64,000 bases of DNA from Microbispora amethystogenes. GTDB taxonomy: Bacteria; Actinomycetota; Actinomycetes; Streptosporangiales; Streptosporangiaceae. Under the pieces are notes generated by a model. It ran no database searches. It saw only the letters and a list, made by a program, of their open reading frames with translations, and was not told the DNA's origin. A program made the position numbers and the translations under genes. Within the stretch, counting starts at the first letter, position 1; each line of letters begins with the position of its first letter. The DNA lies in NCBI RefSeq assembly GCF_016863015.1, contig NZ_BOOB01000038.1:62001-126000 (forward strand), written 5' to 3'. Below are positions 43,208-51,239 of the stretch, piece after piece.

Positions 43208-44363
43208 GACGGGCGCGGCCGCGCCGGAGGCCCGGCCGGCGGAGGAGCGGACGCCGCCCGGCGAGGCCACGTCCCGTACGCCGGACGGCGCGCGGGGCAC
43301 CAGGCCGGGGACGGCGTTGGACGATGGGCCGGGCGCCAAGCCGGGCACAGCGTTGGACGGCGGCCCGGGGACGGCGTTGGGCGGCGACCCGGGCACCAGG
43401 CCGGGGACGGCGTTGGACGACGTGCCGGGTGCCAAGCCGGGCACAGCGTTGGACGGCGGTCCGGGGACGGCGTTGGGCGGCGACCCGGGCACCAGGCCAG
43501 GGACGGCGTTGGGCGGCGCGCCGGAATCGGGGGCCGCGCCGCCACCGTCGTCCGTGCGGCAGGTGGCGCGGCTGCTGGCCTCCGAGGCCGGGCTGACGTT
43601 CCGCCGGCCGCGCAACCTCGCGATGCTCGGGGTGCTCGCGGTCGTGCCGGTGCTGGTCGGCGTGGCGGTGCGCCTCGCGTCGGGCGACACGGGAGGCTCG
43701 ATCATCGGTGAGATCGCGGGCAACGGGTTGATGCTGACGTTCGCCGCGTTCGCCGTCATGACGCCGATCGTGCTGCCGCTCACGGTGGCGGTCGTGGCCG
43801 GGGACGCGATCGCGGGCGAGGCCGCGCAGGGCACACTGCGTTACCTGCTCGTCGCCCCCGTGGGCCGGGCCAGGCTGCTCGCGCTCAAGTACGCCAACGT
43901 GGTGCTCTTCTGCCTCGCGGCGTGCGCGGTGGTGGCGCTGTCGGCGCTGGCGGTGGGGCTGGCGTTGTTCCCGGCCGGGCCGGTGACGCTGCTGTCGGGC
44001 ACGACGGTCCCGGCGTCCGCCGCCCTGCTGCGCGTCGGGATCGTCGTCCTGTACGCCGCCGCCGGGATGGCGGCACTCGGCGCCGTCGCGCTCGCGGTCT
44101 CCACCCTCACCGAGGCGCCGATCGGCGCGGTCGCGGCGAGTGTCGTCCTGGTGGTGGTCAGCCAGGTCCTGAGCGCGATCCCGCAGCTCGCGGCCGTACG
44201 GCCGTACCTGCTCACCACGTGGTGGACCGCCTTCGACGGCGCTCTGCGGGCGCCGGTCGACGTCGACCGGATGGGTCAGGGGCTGCTGGCGTTCGCCGCC
44301 TACGTCCTGGTGTTCGGCTCGATCGCCTGGGCGCGCTTCACGAGCAAGGACGTCACCGCCTGA
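43194..44363 (+). CDS. ABC-2 type permease with repetitive N-terminal tail
   Basis: A 389-residue protein: residues 1-125 are a low-complexity cytoplasmic tail containing a 32-residue tandem repeat, and the remainder has about six transmembrane helices of the ABC-2 permease fold (RNLAMLGVLAVVPVLVGVAV, GNGLMLTFAAFAVMTPIVLPL, GDAIAGEAAQGTLRYLLVAPVGRARLL, then helices to the end). It pairs with the ATPase upstream; the substrate is unknown, probably a lipid or antimicrobial peptide given the LolA partner. The AUG lies inside the end of the ATPase gene. Confidence 0.85.
   Translation: MSRHETGAAAPEARPAEERTPPGEATSRTPDGARGTRPGTALDDGPGAKPGTALDGGPGTALGGDPGTRPGTALDDVPGAKPGTALDGGPGTALGGDPGTRPGTALGGAPESGAAPPPSSVRQVARLLASEAGLTFRRPRNLAMLGVLAVVPVLVGVAVRLASGDTGGSIIGEIAGNGLMLTFAAFAVMTPIVLPLTVAVVAGDAIAGEAAQGTLRYLLVAPVGRARLLALKYANVVLFCLAACAVVALSALAVGLALFPAGPVTLLSGTTVPASAALLRVGIVVLYAAAGMAALGAVALAVSTLTEAPIGAVAASVVLVVVSQVLSAIPQLAAVRPYLLTTWWTAFDGALRAPVDVDRMGQGLLAFAAYVLVFGSIAWARFTSKDVTA
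43297..43518. repeat. 96-bp tandem repeat, 2.3 copies
   Basis: The block beginning GCACCAGGCCGGGGACGGCG recurs at 43297, 43393 and 43489, exactly 96 bases apart, the third copy being partial. Two near-identical copies with a few substitutions encode a 32-residue unit rich in Pro-Gly-Thr-Ala-Leu. Being in frame, copy-number change would alter only the tail length. Confidence 0.8.
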
Positions 44364-44497
44364 CCAAAGTCGCGGCGACGAGGCGAGCGCGAGCCCGGCG
44401 GATCGGTGGATCGGCGGAGTAAGTGGATCACAAGTGGTGACCTTCACCGGTCTTTGTCGCTAGTGTTGCCGCGGACCTCTCACCCAAGGTGGTGTTC

Positions 44498-44968
44498 ATG
44501 CGGCACTTCTTCGGGCTGCTCCTGGGCGTTGTCGTCGCGGCGGCTCTTCTCGTCGGTGGTGGATGGGCGTCTCAGGAGGCGGTGCGAGGGGCCGTGCAGA
44601 ACGTGGACCCGGTGAGGGACACCCGGATGCTGATCGCCCTGGGCGTGATGGTCGTCGTGGGCCTGTTACTCGGGCTCGTGCTGGTCACCCGGGTGTCGCC
44701 GCTGTCGACGTTCGTCCCGTCGATGGCGCTGCTGGCGTGGACCGTGGTCTATCTCCTCGACGTGTCGCGCGCCGCGAGCCTGGTGCCCACCGGGCCCTCC
44801 GTGCACGCGGAGCTGCTGCAGGCCGGCCGGGGTGCGCTCACCCTTCTCTCGACCGGCGTGTACGCCCTGCTCGGCATCGCGTTGTTCCTCCCGGTGCTCA
44901 TGCCGTCCCGCTGGTCTCGCCCCGAACGGGACGACGAGGAGGAGTACGAGGAGACCCTCGGCTACTGA
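44498..44968 (+). CDS. small membrane protein
   Basis: A 156-residue protein with four predicted helices (HFFGLLLGVVVAAALLVGGG, MLIALGVMVVVGLLLGLVLV, VPSMALLAWTVVYLLDV, LTLLSTGVYALLGIALFLPVL) and an acidic C-terminal tail (ERDDEEEYEE). AAGGTGG lies six bases before the ATG. No family recognised. Its 3' end overlaps the end of the ABC ATPase gene on the other strand by about 71 bases. Confidence 0.7.
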   Translation: MRHFFGLLLGVVVAAALLVGGGWASQEAVRGAVQNVDPVRDTRMLIALGVMVVVGLLLGLVLVTRVSPLSTFVPSMALLAWTVVYLLDVSRAASLVPTGPSVHAELLQAGRGALTLLSTGVYALLGIALFLPVLMPSRWSRPERDDEEEYEETLGY

Positions 44969-45698
44969 GGTAGAGATCGGCCACCACGTCCTCGATGGAC
45001 GTCCGGCCGGGGACCAGCGCCCGCAGGCCGTCGAGCGTGCCGTCGAAGGCCAGGCTGCCGTGGTCGATCAGCAGCACCCGTCGGCACAGCCGCTCCACGT
45101 CGCCGAGGTCGTGCGTGGTCAGCAGCACCGTCGTCCCGTGTTCCGCGTTGCGGCGCCGCAGGAAGTCGCGCACCTCCGCCTTGCTGACGACGTCGAGCCC
45201 GATCGTCGGCTCGTCGAGCACCAGCACGGCGGGGTCGTGCAGCAGGGCGGCGGCGATGTCGCCGCGCATCCGCTGGCCGAGGCTCAGCTGACGCACCGGC
45301 GTCGTGAGGAAGCCGCCGAGATCCAGCAGGACGCAGAGCTCGTCGAGCCGGTCGCGGAACACCTTGCGATCTACTTTGTAAAGTAGCCGGTTCAGTTCCA
45401 GGCTGTCCCTCAACGGCAGATCCCACCACAGCGTGGTCCGCTGGCCGAAGACGACCCCGATCCTGCGGGCGAGGGCCGTACGGCGCCGGGCCGGGTCGAG
45501 GCCGTCCACCCTGATCCGGCCCGAGGTGGGGGCGAGGATTCCGGTCAGCATCTTGATCGTGGTGGACTTTCCCGCGCCGTTCGGGCCGAGGCAGGCGACG
45601 AACTCCCCGGGCGCGACGTGGAAGGACAGGTCCCGTACGGCGTGCACGACCTGGCGGCGTACGCGGAAGACCCGGCCGAGTTCAGCCGCGTCGATCAT
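44898..45698 (-). CDS. ABC-2 exporter ATP-binding protein (operon with two permeases)
   Basis: A 266-residue ATPase: Walker A GPNGAGKST, Q-loop VVFGQRTTLWWDLP, signature LSLGQRMRGDIA, Walker B LVLDEPTIGLD, H-loop TTHDL. It matches the ABC-2 exporters that pair with two DUF990/YbhS-like permeases, as found upstream. The start ATG follows a GAGGTGG site. The Arg/Pro-rich tail (last 25 residues) is probably disordered and overlaps the convergent small membrane gene. Confidence 0.9.
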   Translation of the reverse strand: MIDAAELGRVFRVRRQVVHAVRDLSFHVAPGEFVACLGPNGAGKSTTIKMLTGILAPTSGRIRVDGLDPARRRTALARRIGVVFGQRTTLWWDLPLRDSLELNRLLYKVDRKVFRDRLDELCVLLDLGGFLTTPVRQLSLGQRMRGDIAAALLHDPAVLVLDEPTIGLDVVSKAEVRDFLRRRNAEHGTTVLLTTHDLGDVERLCRRVLLIDHGSLAFDGTLDGLRALVPGRTSIEDVVADLYLSSRGSPRTPPRRPVRGETSGTA

Positions 45699-45719
45699 TG
45701 GTCCACCTCGATCATCTGG

Positions 45720-46508
45720 TCAGCTCCCCGTCGATCGGTAGCGGCGGACTCCCGCCCGCCAGGCGAGCGCGGCGACGGCGGCCAGCGCGAGCGCGGCGGC
45801 GGGGGACAGCAGGCCCGTCCAGGACGGCAGGCCGAGCGGGTCGGGCCGGTCGAGCACGTACAGCCCGGGCCGCCAGTTGACGAACGCCAGCGGCAGCACG
45901 TACGTGAGGCCCATCACGATTCGGGGGTCGTAGACGCTCAGCGGATACTGGTTGAGCATCGCTCCCCCATAGGTGAACGCGTTGGCCACCTCGGGCGCGT
46001 CGGTGAGCAGGAACTGCAGCGCGCCGCCGAGGGTGAACATCGACGTGAAGATCACGCTGCCCGAGACGACCATGACGGGCACCATCCAGGCCCTGCCGAG
46101 CGGTATGTCCAGCCGGGCCAGGGCGACGCAGAGCACCGCCGCCGCCATGACGATCCGGCCGATCCGGTGCGGCCCGAAACGGTCGGCGGCCACCTGCGCC
46201 CAGGTGGCGGCCGGCCGGACCAGCATCACGTCGAGGGTCCCGGCCCTGATGTGCTGACTGACCCGGTCGACGTTGCCGAACAGTGTGTCGGAGATCGCGA
46301 AGGCCAGTTCCGACGTGCCGTACAGGAACATGACCTCGGCCGGTCCGAAGCCGGCCAGGGAGTCGGTGTTCGCGAAGATCACCCAGATCACGGCGATGTC
46401 GAGGCCGCCGATCACGAAGGCGCCCGCCGTCATGAGCGCGAACGAGACGCGATACTGCGCGGCGGCGCGGGTCCAGGCCCAGGCGAGCAGTGCGTACGTC
46501 CTGATCAC
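45720..46508 (-). CDS. ABC-2 family permease (second subunit)
   Basis: A 262-residue protein with about six transmembrane helices (RVSFALMTAGAFVIGGLDIAVIW start, GRIVMAAAVLCVALA, a VPVMVVSGSVIFTSMFTL helix, LALAAVAALAWRAG end) and the conserved RAGTLDVMLVRP segment typical of DUF990-type permeases. It ends 21 bases before the ATPase start and follows the other permease with only a six-base gap, so the three make one exporter. Confidence 0.85.
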   Translation of the reverse strand: MIRTYALLAWAWTRAAAQYRVSFALMTAGAFVIGGLDIAVIWVIFANTDSLAGFGPAEVMFLYGTSELAFAISDTLFGNVDRVSQHIRAGTLDVMLVRPAATWAQVAADRFGPHRIGRIVMAAAVLCVALARLDIPLGRAWMVPVMVVSGSVIFTSMFTLGGALQFLLTDAPEVANAFTYGGAMLNQYPLSVYDPRIVMGLTYVLPLAFVNWRPGLYVLDRPDPLGLPSWTGLLSPAAALALAAVAALAWRAGVRRYRSTGS

Positions 46509-46514
46509 CGGCGC

Positions 46515-47321
46515 TCACCCACCCTGGATCACGACCTTCCTGCGGGCGGCCCGCGTCAGCAGCGCCCCCAGCGCCAGCAGGACCACCGCCCACAGCGCCT
46601 GGAAGGCCAGGGCGTGCGCCGGTTCGGCCGTGCCGAGGTAGACGTCGGAGGGCGCCTGCACCATCGCCGCCCACGGCAGGGCGCGGGCGAGTGAGCCGAA
46701 CCATCCGGGAAAGATCGTCAGAGGCAGCATGAGCCCGCTGAAGAACGTCGTGAGCACCAGCGAGAGCGTGGCGAGACCACGGTCGTCCATGACCCAGCAG
46801 GACGCCAGCGCGACCAGGTAGCGCCACCCGAAACTCACCACCACCCCGAGCGTCACGCTCGCCAGGAACGCGGCCGGGGCGCGCGGGGCGACGATGCCGA
46901 ACAGTGCCGCGCCCGCGAGGGCGGGCGGGATGCTCCGGGCGAGGAAGAGGAACGCCGCCCGGCCCAGGTCCTCCGACAGGCACCACAGTTGCAGGGGCGC
47001 CGGGCGGACCAGGTCGAGCGCGACGTCGCCGCTGCGGATCCGCTGCGGCAGGTCGAGCCCGACGCCGAACAACTGCATCGGGCCGATGCACGCCTGGGTG
47101 AGAAAGCAGAAGGTCACGGCGTCCGCGACGGCGTACCCACCGAGGCCCGGGCGGGCCTGCCACAGCGCGATCAGCACGTACGCGCGCAGCACCCCGAAGA
47201 CGGTGTTGGTGAACGCCCCGGCCAGGGCCGCCGCCCAGTAGGCGGCGTGCCTCCGGAAGCCGTACCAGGCCAGCCGGGGATAGAGGGGAAGCGCCGCGCC
47301 GCTCGTCAAACTCGCCTCCAC
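46515..47321 (-). CDS. ABC-2 family permease (first subunit)
   Basis: A 268-residue permease starting with GTG at 47321, with about six helices and the same family motif as its partner (RIRSGDVALDLVRPAPLQLW). First gene of the three-gene exporter operon. Its partner ATPase lies downstream. Substrate unknown; related systems export daunorubicin-like drugs, lipids or are of unknown purpose. Confidence 0.85.
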   Translation of the reverse strand: MEASLTSGAALPLYPRLAWYGFRRHAAYWAAALAGAFTNTVFGVLRAYVLIALWQARPGLGGYAVADAVTFCFLTQACIGPMQLFGVGLDLPQRIRSGDVALDLVRPAPLQLWCLSEDLGRAAFLFLARSIPPALAGAALFGIVAPRAPAAFLASVTLGVVVSFGWRYLVALASCWVMDDRGLATLSLVLTTFFSGLMLPLTIFPGWFGSLARALPWAAMVQAPSDVYLGTAEPAHALAFQALWAVVLLALGALLTRAARRKVVIQGG

Positions 47322-47477
47322 GCCGCGCCGTTTGCCGAAATTTTACCGGGCGTCCGCGATCCCGGTGGACTGGCGGCCTGGGCGTGGGGCAGCGGAGTGT
47401 TTTCGGATCTCCGCATGGGAAAGCCATGACCTGCGGGTGTTACCGTGTCGTAACATCGTCGTGAGGAGGATGAAACT

Positions 47478-47489
47478 TACCGACCGGTA
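47478..47489. promoter_or_regulatory. TACCG-AC-CGGTA palindrome upstream of the esterase
   Basis: TACCGACCGGTA forms 5-bp arms around AC, 44 bases before the esterase ATG. Related palindromes are bound by TetR-type regulators in actinobacteria, but no regulator gene lies adjacent. Position only. Confidence 0.35.
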
Positions 47490-47532
47490 GAACTGATTGC
47501 CTAACTGGGAACATCCCTTTTAGGAGGCTTGC

Positions 47533-48513
47533 ATGACACATGAGCTGAATGTGGATGTTCGTCCGGAATATCCAGTCAGTTGGCAGGCGGCCGCCGTCAA
47601 CGGCGTCCTCCGTGGCACCATGAAACCGATCTCGGCCCTGCTGGTCCGCAACAACCCGGGGATGGCGGTGGCCAGCCGGCTGATGTGCCTCGGTGAGCGC
47701 GTTCCCGGCATCCTGCCCGGCCATGTGTCCGTCATCCCGGACGGCTTCGGCTCGTGCACCGGAGAGTGGGTGCACGGCGGGCCGTACCTGGACGAGCGGA
47801 AGGTGGTGCTCTACTTCCACGGCGGAGCCTACTTCGTCTGCTCCCCGGCCACCCACCGCCCGATCACCTGGCGGCTGTCGGCCGCCGCGGGCAGCCCGGT
47901 CTTCTCTCTCGACTACCGCCAGGGGCCAGTCCACTCACTCGCCGAGTCGCTGGCCGACGCGCTCGAGGCGTACGAGTCCCTGCTCGACCTCGGGTACGCC
48001 GCCAAGGACATCCTGCTGGCAGGAGACTCCGCCGGGGGTCACCTCACCCTGGCGACTCTGCTGGCCCTGCGCGACCGGGACATGCCCCTGCCCGCCGCCG
48101 GTGTATGCGTCTCCCCCTGGACCGACCTCAGCGAGAGCCGCCGCCGCGTCAACGTATGGTCCGACCCCATGCTCCCCGCGAGCCGCGTCGACTGGCTGGC
48201 CCGCCGCTGGACCGACGGCCTCGACTGCCGCGACCCCCTCGTGTCCCCCGTCTACGGCGACTACACCGGCATCCCCCCGTTGATGATCGTCACGGGCTCC
48301 ACCGAGGTCCTGCGCGACGAGGCCCGCCGCGTCGCCCTCAGCGCCCGGGAGAACGGCGTGCAGGTGACCTACGAGGAGTGGACCCGCATGCCGCACATCT
48401 TCCCCCTCCTCGCCGACGTCCTCCCCGAAGGCCGCCTGTTCTTCGAGCACGTCTCCCGCTTCCTCGGCGCCGTCCGCGACCACCACGCCACCACCACCGC
48501 CGAGGCCGCCTGA
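47533..48513 (+). CDS. alpha/beta hydrolase, hormone-sensitive-lipase type
   Basis: A 326-residue esterase/lipase: oxyanion motif HGGAYFVC, nucleophile Ser in GDSAGGH, acid residue around TGSTEVLRDEA and the terminal histidine in RMPHIFPLL. It belongs to the HSL family (HGGG-like) and hydrolyses short-chain esters; the physiological substrate is unknown. AGGAGG lies at good distance before the ATG. Downstream is a PBP-like gene on the same strand after about 145 bases. No signal peptide. Confidence 0.85.
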   Translation: MTHELNVDVRPEYPVSWQAAAVNGVLRGTMKPISALLVRNNPGMAVASRLMCLGERVPGILPGHVSVIPDGFGSCTGEWVHGGPYLDERKVVLYFHGGAYFVCSPATHRPITWRLSAAAGSPVFSLDYRQGPVHSLAESLADALEAYESLLDLGYAAKDILLAGDSAGGHLTLATLLALRDRDMPLPAAGVCVSPWTDLSESRRRVNVWSDPMLPASRVDWLARRWTDGLDCRDPLVSPVYGDYTGIPPLMIVTGSTEVLRDEARRVALSARENGVQVTYEEWTRMPHIFPLLADVLPEGRLFFEHVSRFLGAVRDHHATTTAEAA

Positions 48514-48658
48514 CCGACCAGGGATCAGGGGCTCCAGTGGCCGTACAGGTACGCGTGCCGTTGACGTCCGGAAGGCCGTCGTAGTCATTCCGGGTTGTCC
48601 GAGCCGTGCCCGTTCCCCGATGATCAGTACGTCGGGTGAGGCGCGCCGAAGGGCAACG

Positions 48659-50008
48659 ATGAAGGCATTGCTTGTTTTCCTGTGCGTCGCCGCGGTGAGC
48701 GCGTTCGGCGCGGTCCTCCTGTTGTTACGAAGCTCGGCGGACAGTGGCCGGGTGCCCGTCGCCTCGGGCTCCAGCGTCACGGCGGTGGCCTCACCCGTGA
48801 CCCCGAAGAGCGTGCCGACCCGGAAGAGCGTGCTGCTCGATGCCGAAGGCGCCGTCATCGAGGAGTTCTCCGGCGACTGCGCGGGCAGCGCGCACCCCTA
48901 CCTCTGCCGGTACGTCAGCGAGCGGCTTCTCGCCGAGGACCCGCGGCTGCTCACCCGTGACGGCCTGACGATCCGTACGACGATCGACCAGCGGCTCCAG
49001 CGGGCGGCCCAGCAGGCCGTCGACGCGTACGTCGATCGCGACGACCCACAGCTCGCCACCCAGGTGATGATCGCGCCGGGCGAAGGCGTCATCAGGGCCA
49101 TGGCCGCCAGCCACGACGCCGGCGACGGGCCCGCCTTCCAGCAGGGCACGACGTCGATGCCCTACACCCTGGCAGCCGCACTCGCCGCCGGCCTGCGGTA
49201 CGGCGACGGCTTCGCCGTCTCGGACGAGTACCAGGCCCAGGGCTACGCGACGCTCAAGAACTGCGCGGGCCAGGGCGCCGCCGAACCGACTGTCGTCATC
49301 CACAATCGGGAGAAGGGCGGGAAACGGTTCGTCACCCTGCGGTCGGGCACCCGCGGCGCGGTCAACACCTTCTACCTGCGCCTGCAGGAGAAGGTCGGCC
49401 TGTGCGAGACCGTCAGCATGGCCAAAGGGCTCGGGCTCAGGAGCGCCGACGGAAAACCGCTCCGGGAGATAGAGCCGTTCACGTTGGGTCTCACCGACGC
49501 CGATCCCGTCTCGGTGGCCAATTCCTACGCGAGCCTCGCCGCCCGTGGCCGATTCTGCGAGCCGATGGTGATCACGGAGATCCGTGACGGCTCGGGCACC
49601 ACGCGCTCCTTCCCGCCGCAGTGCCGGCAGGTCCTGGACCCGGTAGTCGCCGACGCGGTCACCGGAGTGCTGTCGGATGTCCTGGCGAACAGCAGGCTCA
49701 AGGGCATCGGCCGCGAGGCGGCGGGTATGCCCGGCGAGGGCGACCAGCACCGCTCCGCCTGGTACGCCGGTTACACCCCCGACCTGGCCTCGGCCGTCAG
49801 CCTCGGCGACCCTCGCGGCGCTATTCGGTATCCCCTGGTCGACGTCACCATGGGCGGCCACCGCTATCGGCAGGTGGACGGTACGTCGGTTCCCGGCCTG
49901 ATCTGGAAACAGGCGATGACCGAGGCGGCGCGGGGGACCCGGGAGACCCGCTTCACCCGCCCGGACATGCGGCGCTTCGGCGGCTGCCACGACGCCTGCC
50001 CGAACTGA
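48659..50008 (+). CDS. penicillin-binding-protein homologue lacking the catalytic motifs (pseudoenzyme)
   Basis: A 449-residue protein with an N-terminal membrane anchor (LLVFLCVAAVSAFGAVLLLL, residues 4-23), a short linker and a transpeptidase domain of class A PBP type, without a glycosyltransferase domain. The hinge TIRTTIDQRLQRAAQQAV and the GYTPDLASAV end are conserved. The three active-site motifs are degenerate: S-x-x-K is GTTSMP (163-168), S-x-N is GAVN (233-236), and K-T-G is GMPGE (356-360). It should fold but neither bind beta-lactams covalently nor cross-link. A scaffold or regulator role is possible. Its 3' end overlaps the end of jetD by about 56 bases. Confidence 0.8.
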   Translation: MKALLVFLCVAAVSAFGAVLLLLRSSADSGRVPVASGSSVTAVASPVTPKSVPTRKSVLLDAEGAVIEEFSGDCAGSAHPYLCRYVSERLLAEDPRLLTRDGLTIRTTIDQRLQRAAQQAVDAYVDRDDPQLATQVMIAPGEGVIRAMAASHDAGDGPAFQQGTTSMPYTLAAALAAGLRYGDGFAVSDEYQAQGYATLKNCAGQGAAEPTVVIHNREKGGKRFVTLRSGTRGAVNTFYLRLQEKVGLCETVSMAKGLGLRSADGKPLREIEPFTLGLTDADPVSVANSYASLAARGRFCEPMVITEIRDGSGTTRSFPPQCRQVLDPVVADAVTGVLSDVLANSRLKGIGREAAGMPGEGDQHRSAWYAGYTPDLASAVSLGDPRGAIRYPLVDVTMGGHRYRQVDGTSVPGLIWKQAMTEAARGTRETRFTRPDMRRFGGCHDACPN

Positions 50009-51239
50009 CCGCCTGGCTTTTCAGGATCTGTAGCAGTCGGGTTGCGGCGTGGGTGAGAGGGATGGCTTCCTGCTCGATCCGGCGGAACGGGGTGGAGCCT
50101 GCGGTTGCGATGGTGTTGTACGCGAGGCTCTCGGCTTCGGTGAGGTGCGGGAGGTTCGCCGGTGACGGCTTGATGGGGCGGCCTGCCTTGTCGTGGTTGA
50201 CGCCGTGCTCGGAGTAGTGGTGCAGGTCGGTGGCGTCCATGAGGATGGAGGTGACGGGCTTCGGCGGCGCGCCGTCGGGGGTGGGTTCGGCCAGTGTGGC
50301 GCGGAACTGGTCGAGGATCGTGTAGCCGTCCGCGTCGATGTCGCCCCAGTAGACGACATGGTCCGCCGCGCGGATCCACGGCACGTTCGCGAGCAGGGAA
50401 GCTGCGGCCTTGCCGCCGCCCTCGACCACGATCGTGTCCTTGACCGGCGGGAACCAGAGGCGGGAGTCGCGGTTCTCGACCACGAGGACCACGCGTGGGC
50501 GGTAGGCGATGTCGTGCACGTCACCGGTGGTCCAGGCGTCGTGCCTGCGGCGGCCGGACGCAGTGTGGTCAGGGTCGACGTAGGTCAGGTGCATGACGGT
50601 CAGCCGGGGCCGGACTTCCCCTCTTACATCGCGTCCGGCGACGTCGCGCAGTAGTGCGCCGTGTGTGTCGAGCCATTTGGTGTGCATGCCGGGGACCGGG
50701 AGTTGCCGCAGGGTCCAGGTGCCGGCGTCGGGGTGCCGGCGTAGCCAGGTCACGGCACTGACCAGAACCTCCATGTCGACGGCCGGAAGACGGCAGACAG
50801 CCCGGAGCGTGGCCGGGGTGAGGATCGCTCCGGCGGACCGCAGCGCCGACGCGAGCGCACGGGCACGGTCGATGTCCACGGCCAGAGGTTCGGCACCGGT
50901 ACGGGTGTCGGCCATGAGCGAGACGGCGCCGTCCAGGTCCGCGATGAGTGTGGCGGGGAAGTCGCCGGTGACTCCTCGGATGGTGACCGCCTTGCGGACG
51001 AGTTCCACACCGGTGGGGAGCCGGCCGGCGAACTCGCGCCACTGCATGTGCCACTCGTGCCAGGCGGCGTGCCCGAGCCGCTCGACGGCCTTGCCCGTCG
51101 ACACGCCGGGGCGTAGTGGAACGGAGAACATGACCTGGTCGCCGACACCGAGGCCGGCGCACACGGCTTCCGCCCATTTCTGGACGATCTTGCGGCGGAC
51201 GGCCACGACGGCGTCCTTCGGGGTGACGAGTACGCTCAT
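49953..51239 (-). CDS. jetD: Wadjet subunit JetD (nuclease, DUF3322/DUF2220)
   Basis: A 428-residue protein. The N-terminal region (1-180; KWAEAVCAGLG, WHEWHMQWREFAGR) matches the DUF3322 part and the C-terminal half has the DUF2220/Toprim-like core with YWGDIDADGYTILDQF (acidic cluster) after RLWFPPVKDTIVVEGGGKAA. JetD is the nuclease that cuts the plasmid DNA extruded by the JetABC SMC motor. Last gene of jetABCD; its ATG overlaps the jetC stop by four bases. The last 25 residues are Ser/Arg-rich and extend into the end of the convergent PBP-like gene. Confidence 0.88.
   Translation of the reverse strand: MSVLVTPKDAVVAVRRKIVQKWAEAVCAGLGVGDQVMFSVPLRPGVSTGKAVERLGHAAWHEWHMQWREFAGRLPTGVELVRKAVTIRGVTGDFPATLIADLDGAVSLMADTRTGAEPLAVDIDRARALASALRSAGAILTPATLRAVCRLPAVDMEVLVSAVTWLRRHPDAGTWTLRQLPVPGMHTKWLDTHGALLRDVAGRDVRGEVRPRLTVMHLTYVDPDHTASGRRRHDAWTTGDVHDIAYRPRVVLVVENRDSRLWFPPVKDTIVVEGGGKAAASLLANVPWIRAADHVVYWGDIDADGYTILDQFRATLAEPTPDGAPPKPVTSILMDATDLHHYSEHGVNHDKAGRPIKPSPANLPHLTEAESLAYNTIATAGSTPFRRIEQEAIPLTHAATRLLQILKSQAVSSGRRRGSRRSAACPGG

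Noticed and set aside
43297..43518. CRISPR-like direct repeats
   Set aside because: The units are contiguous without spacers, in frame within a gene, and only 2.3 copies; a coding tandem repeat explains them.
45712..47427. Long minus-strand frame of 571 codons
   Set aside because: It runs out of frame through two permease genes that have clear transmembrane and family motifs; the translation is Arg/Pro/Gly noise.
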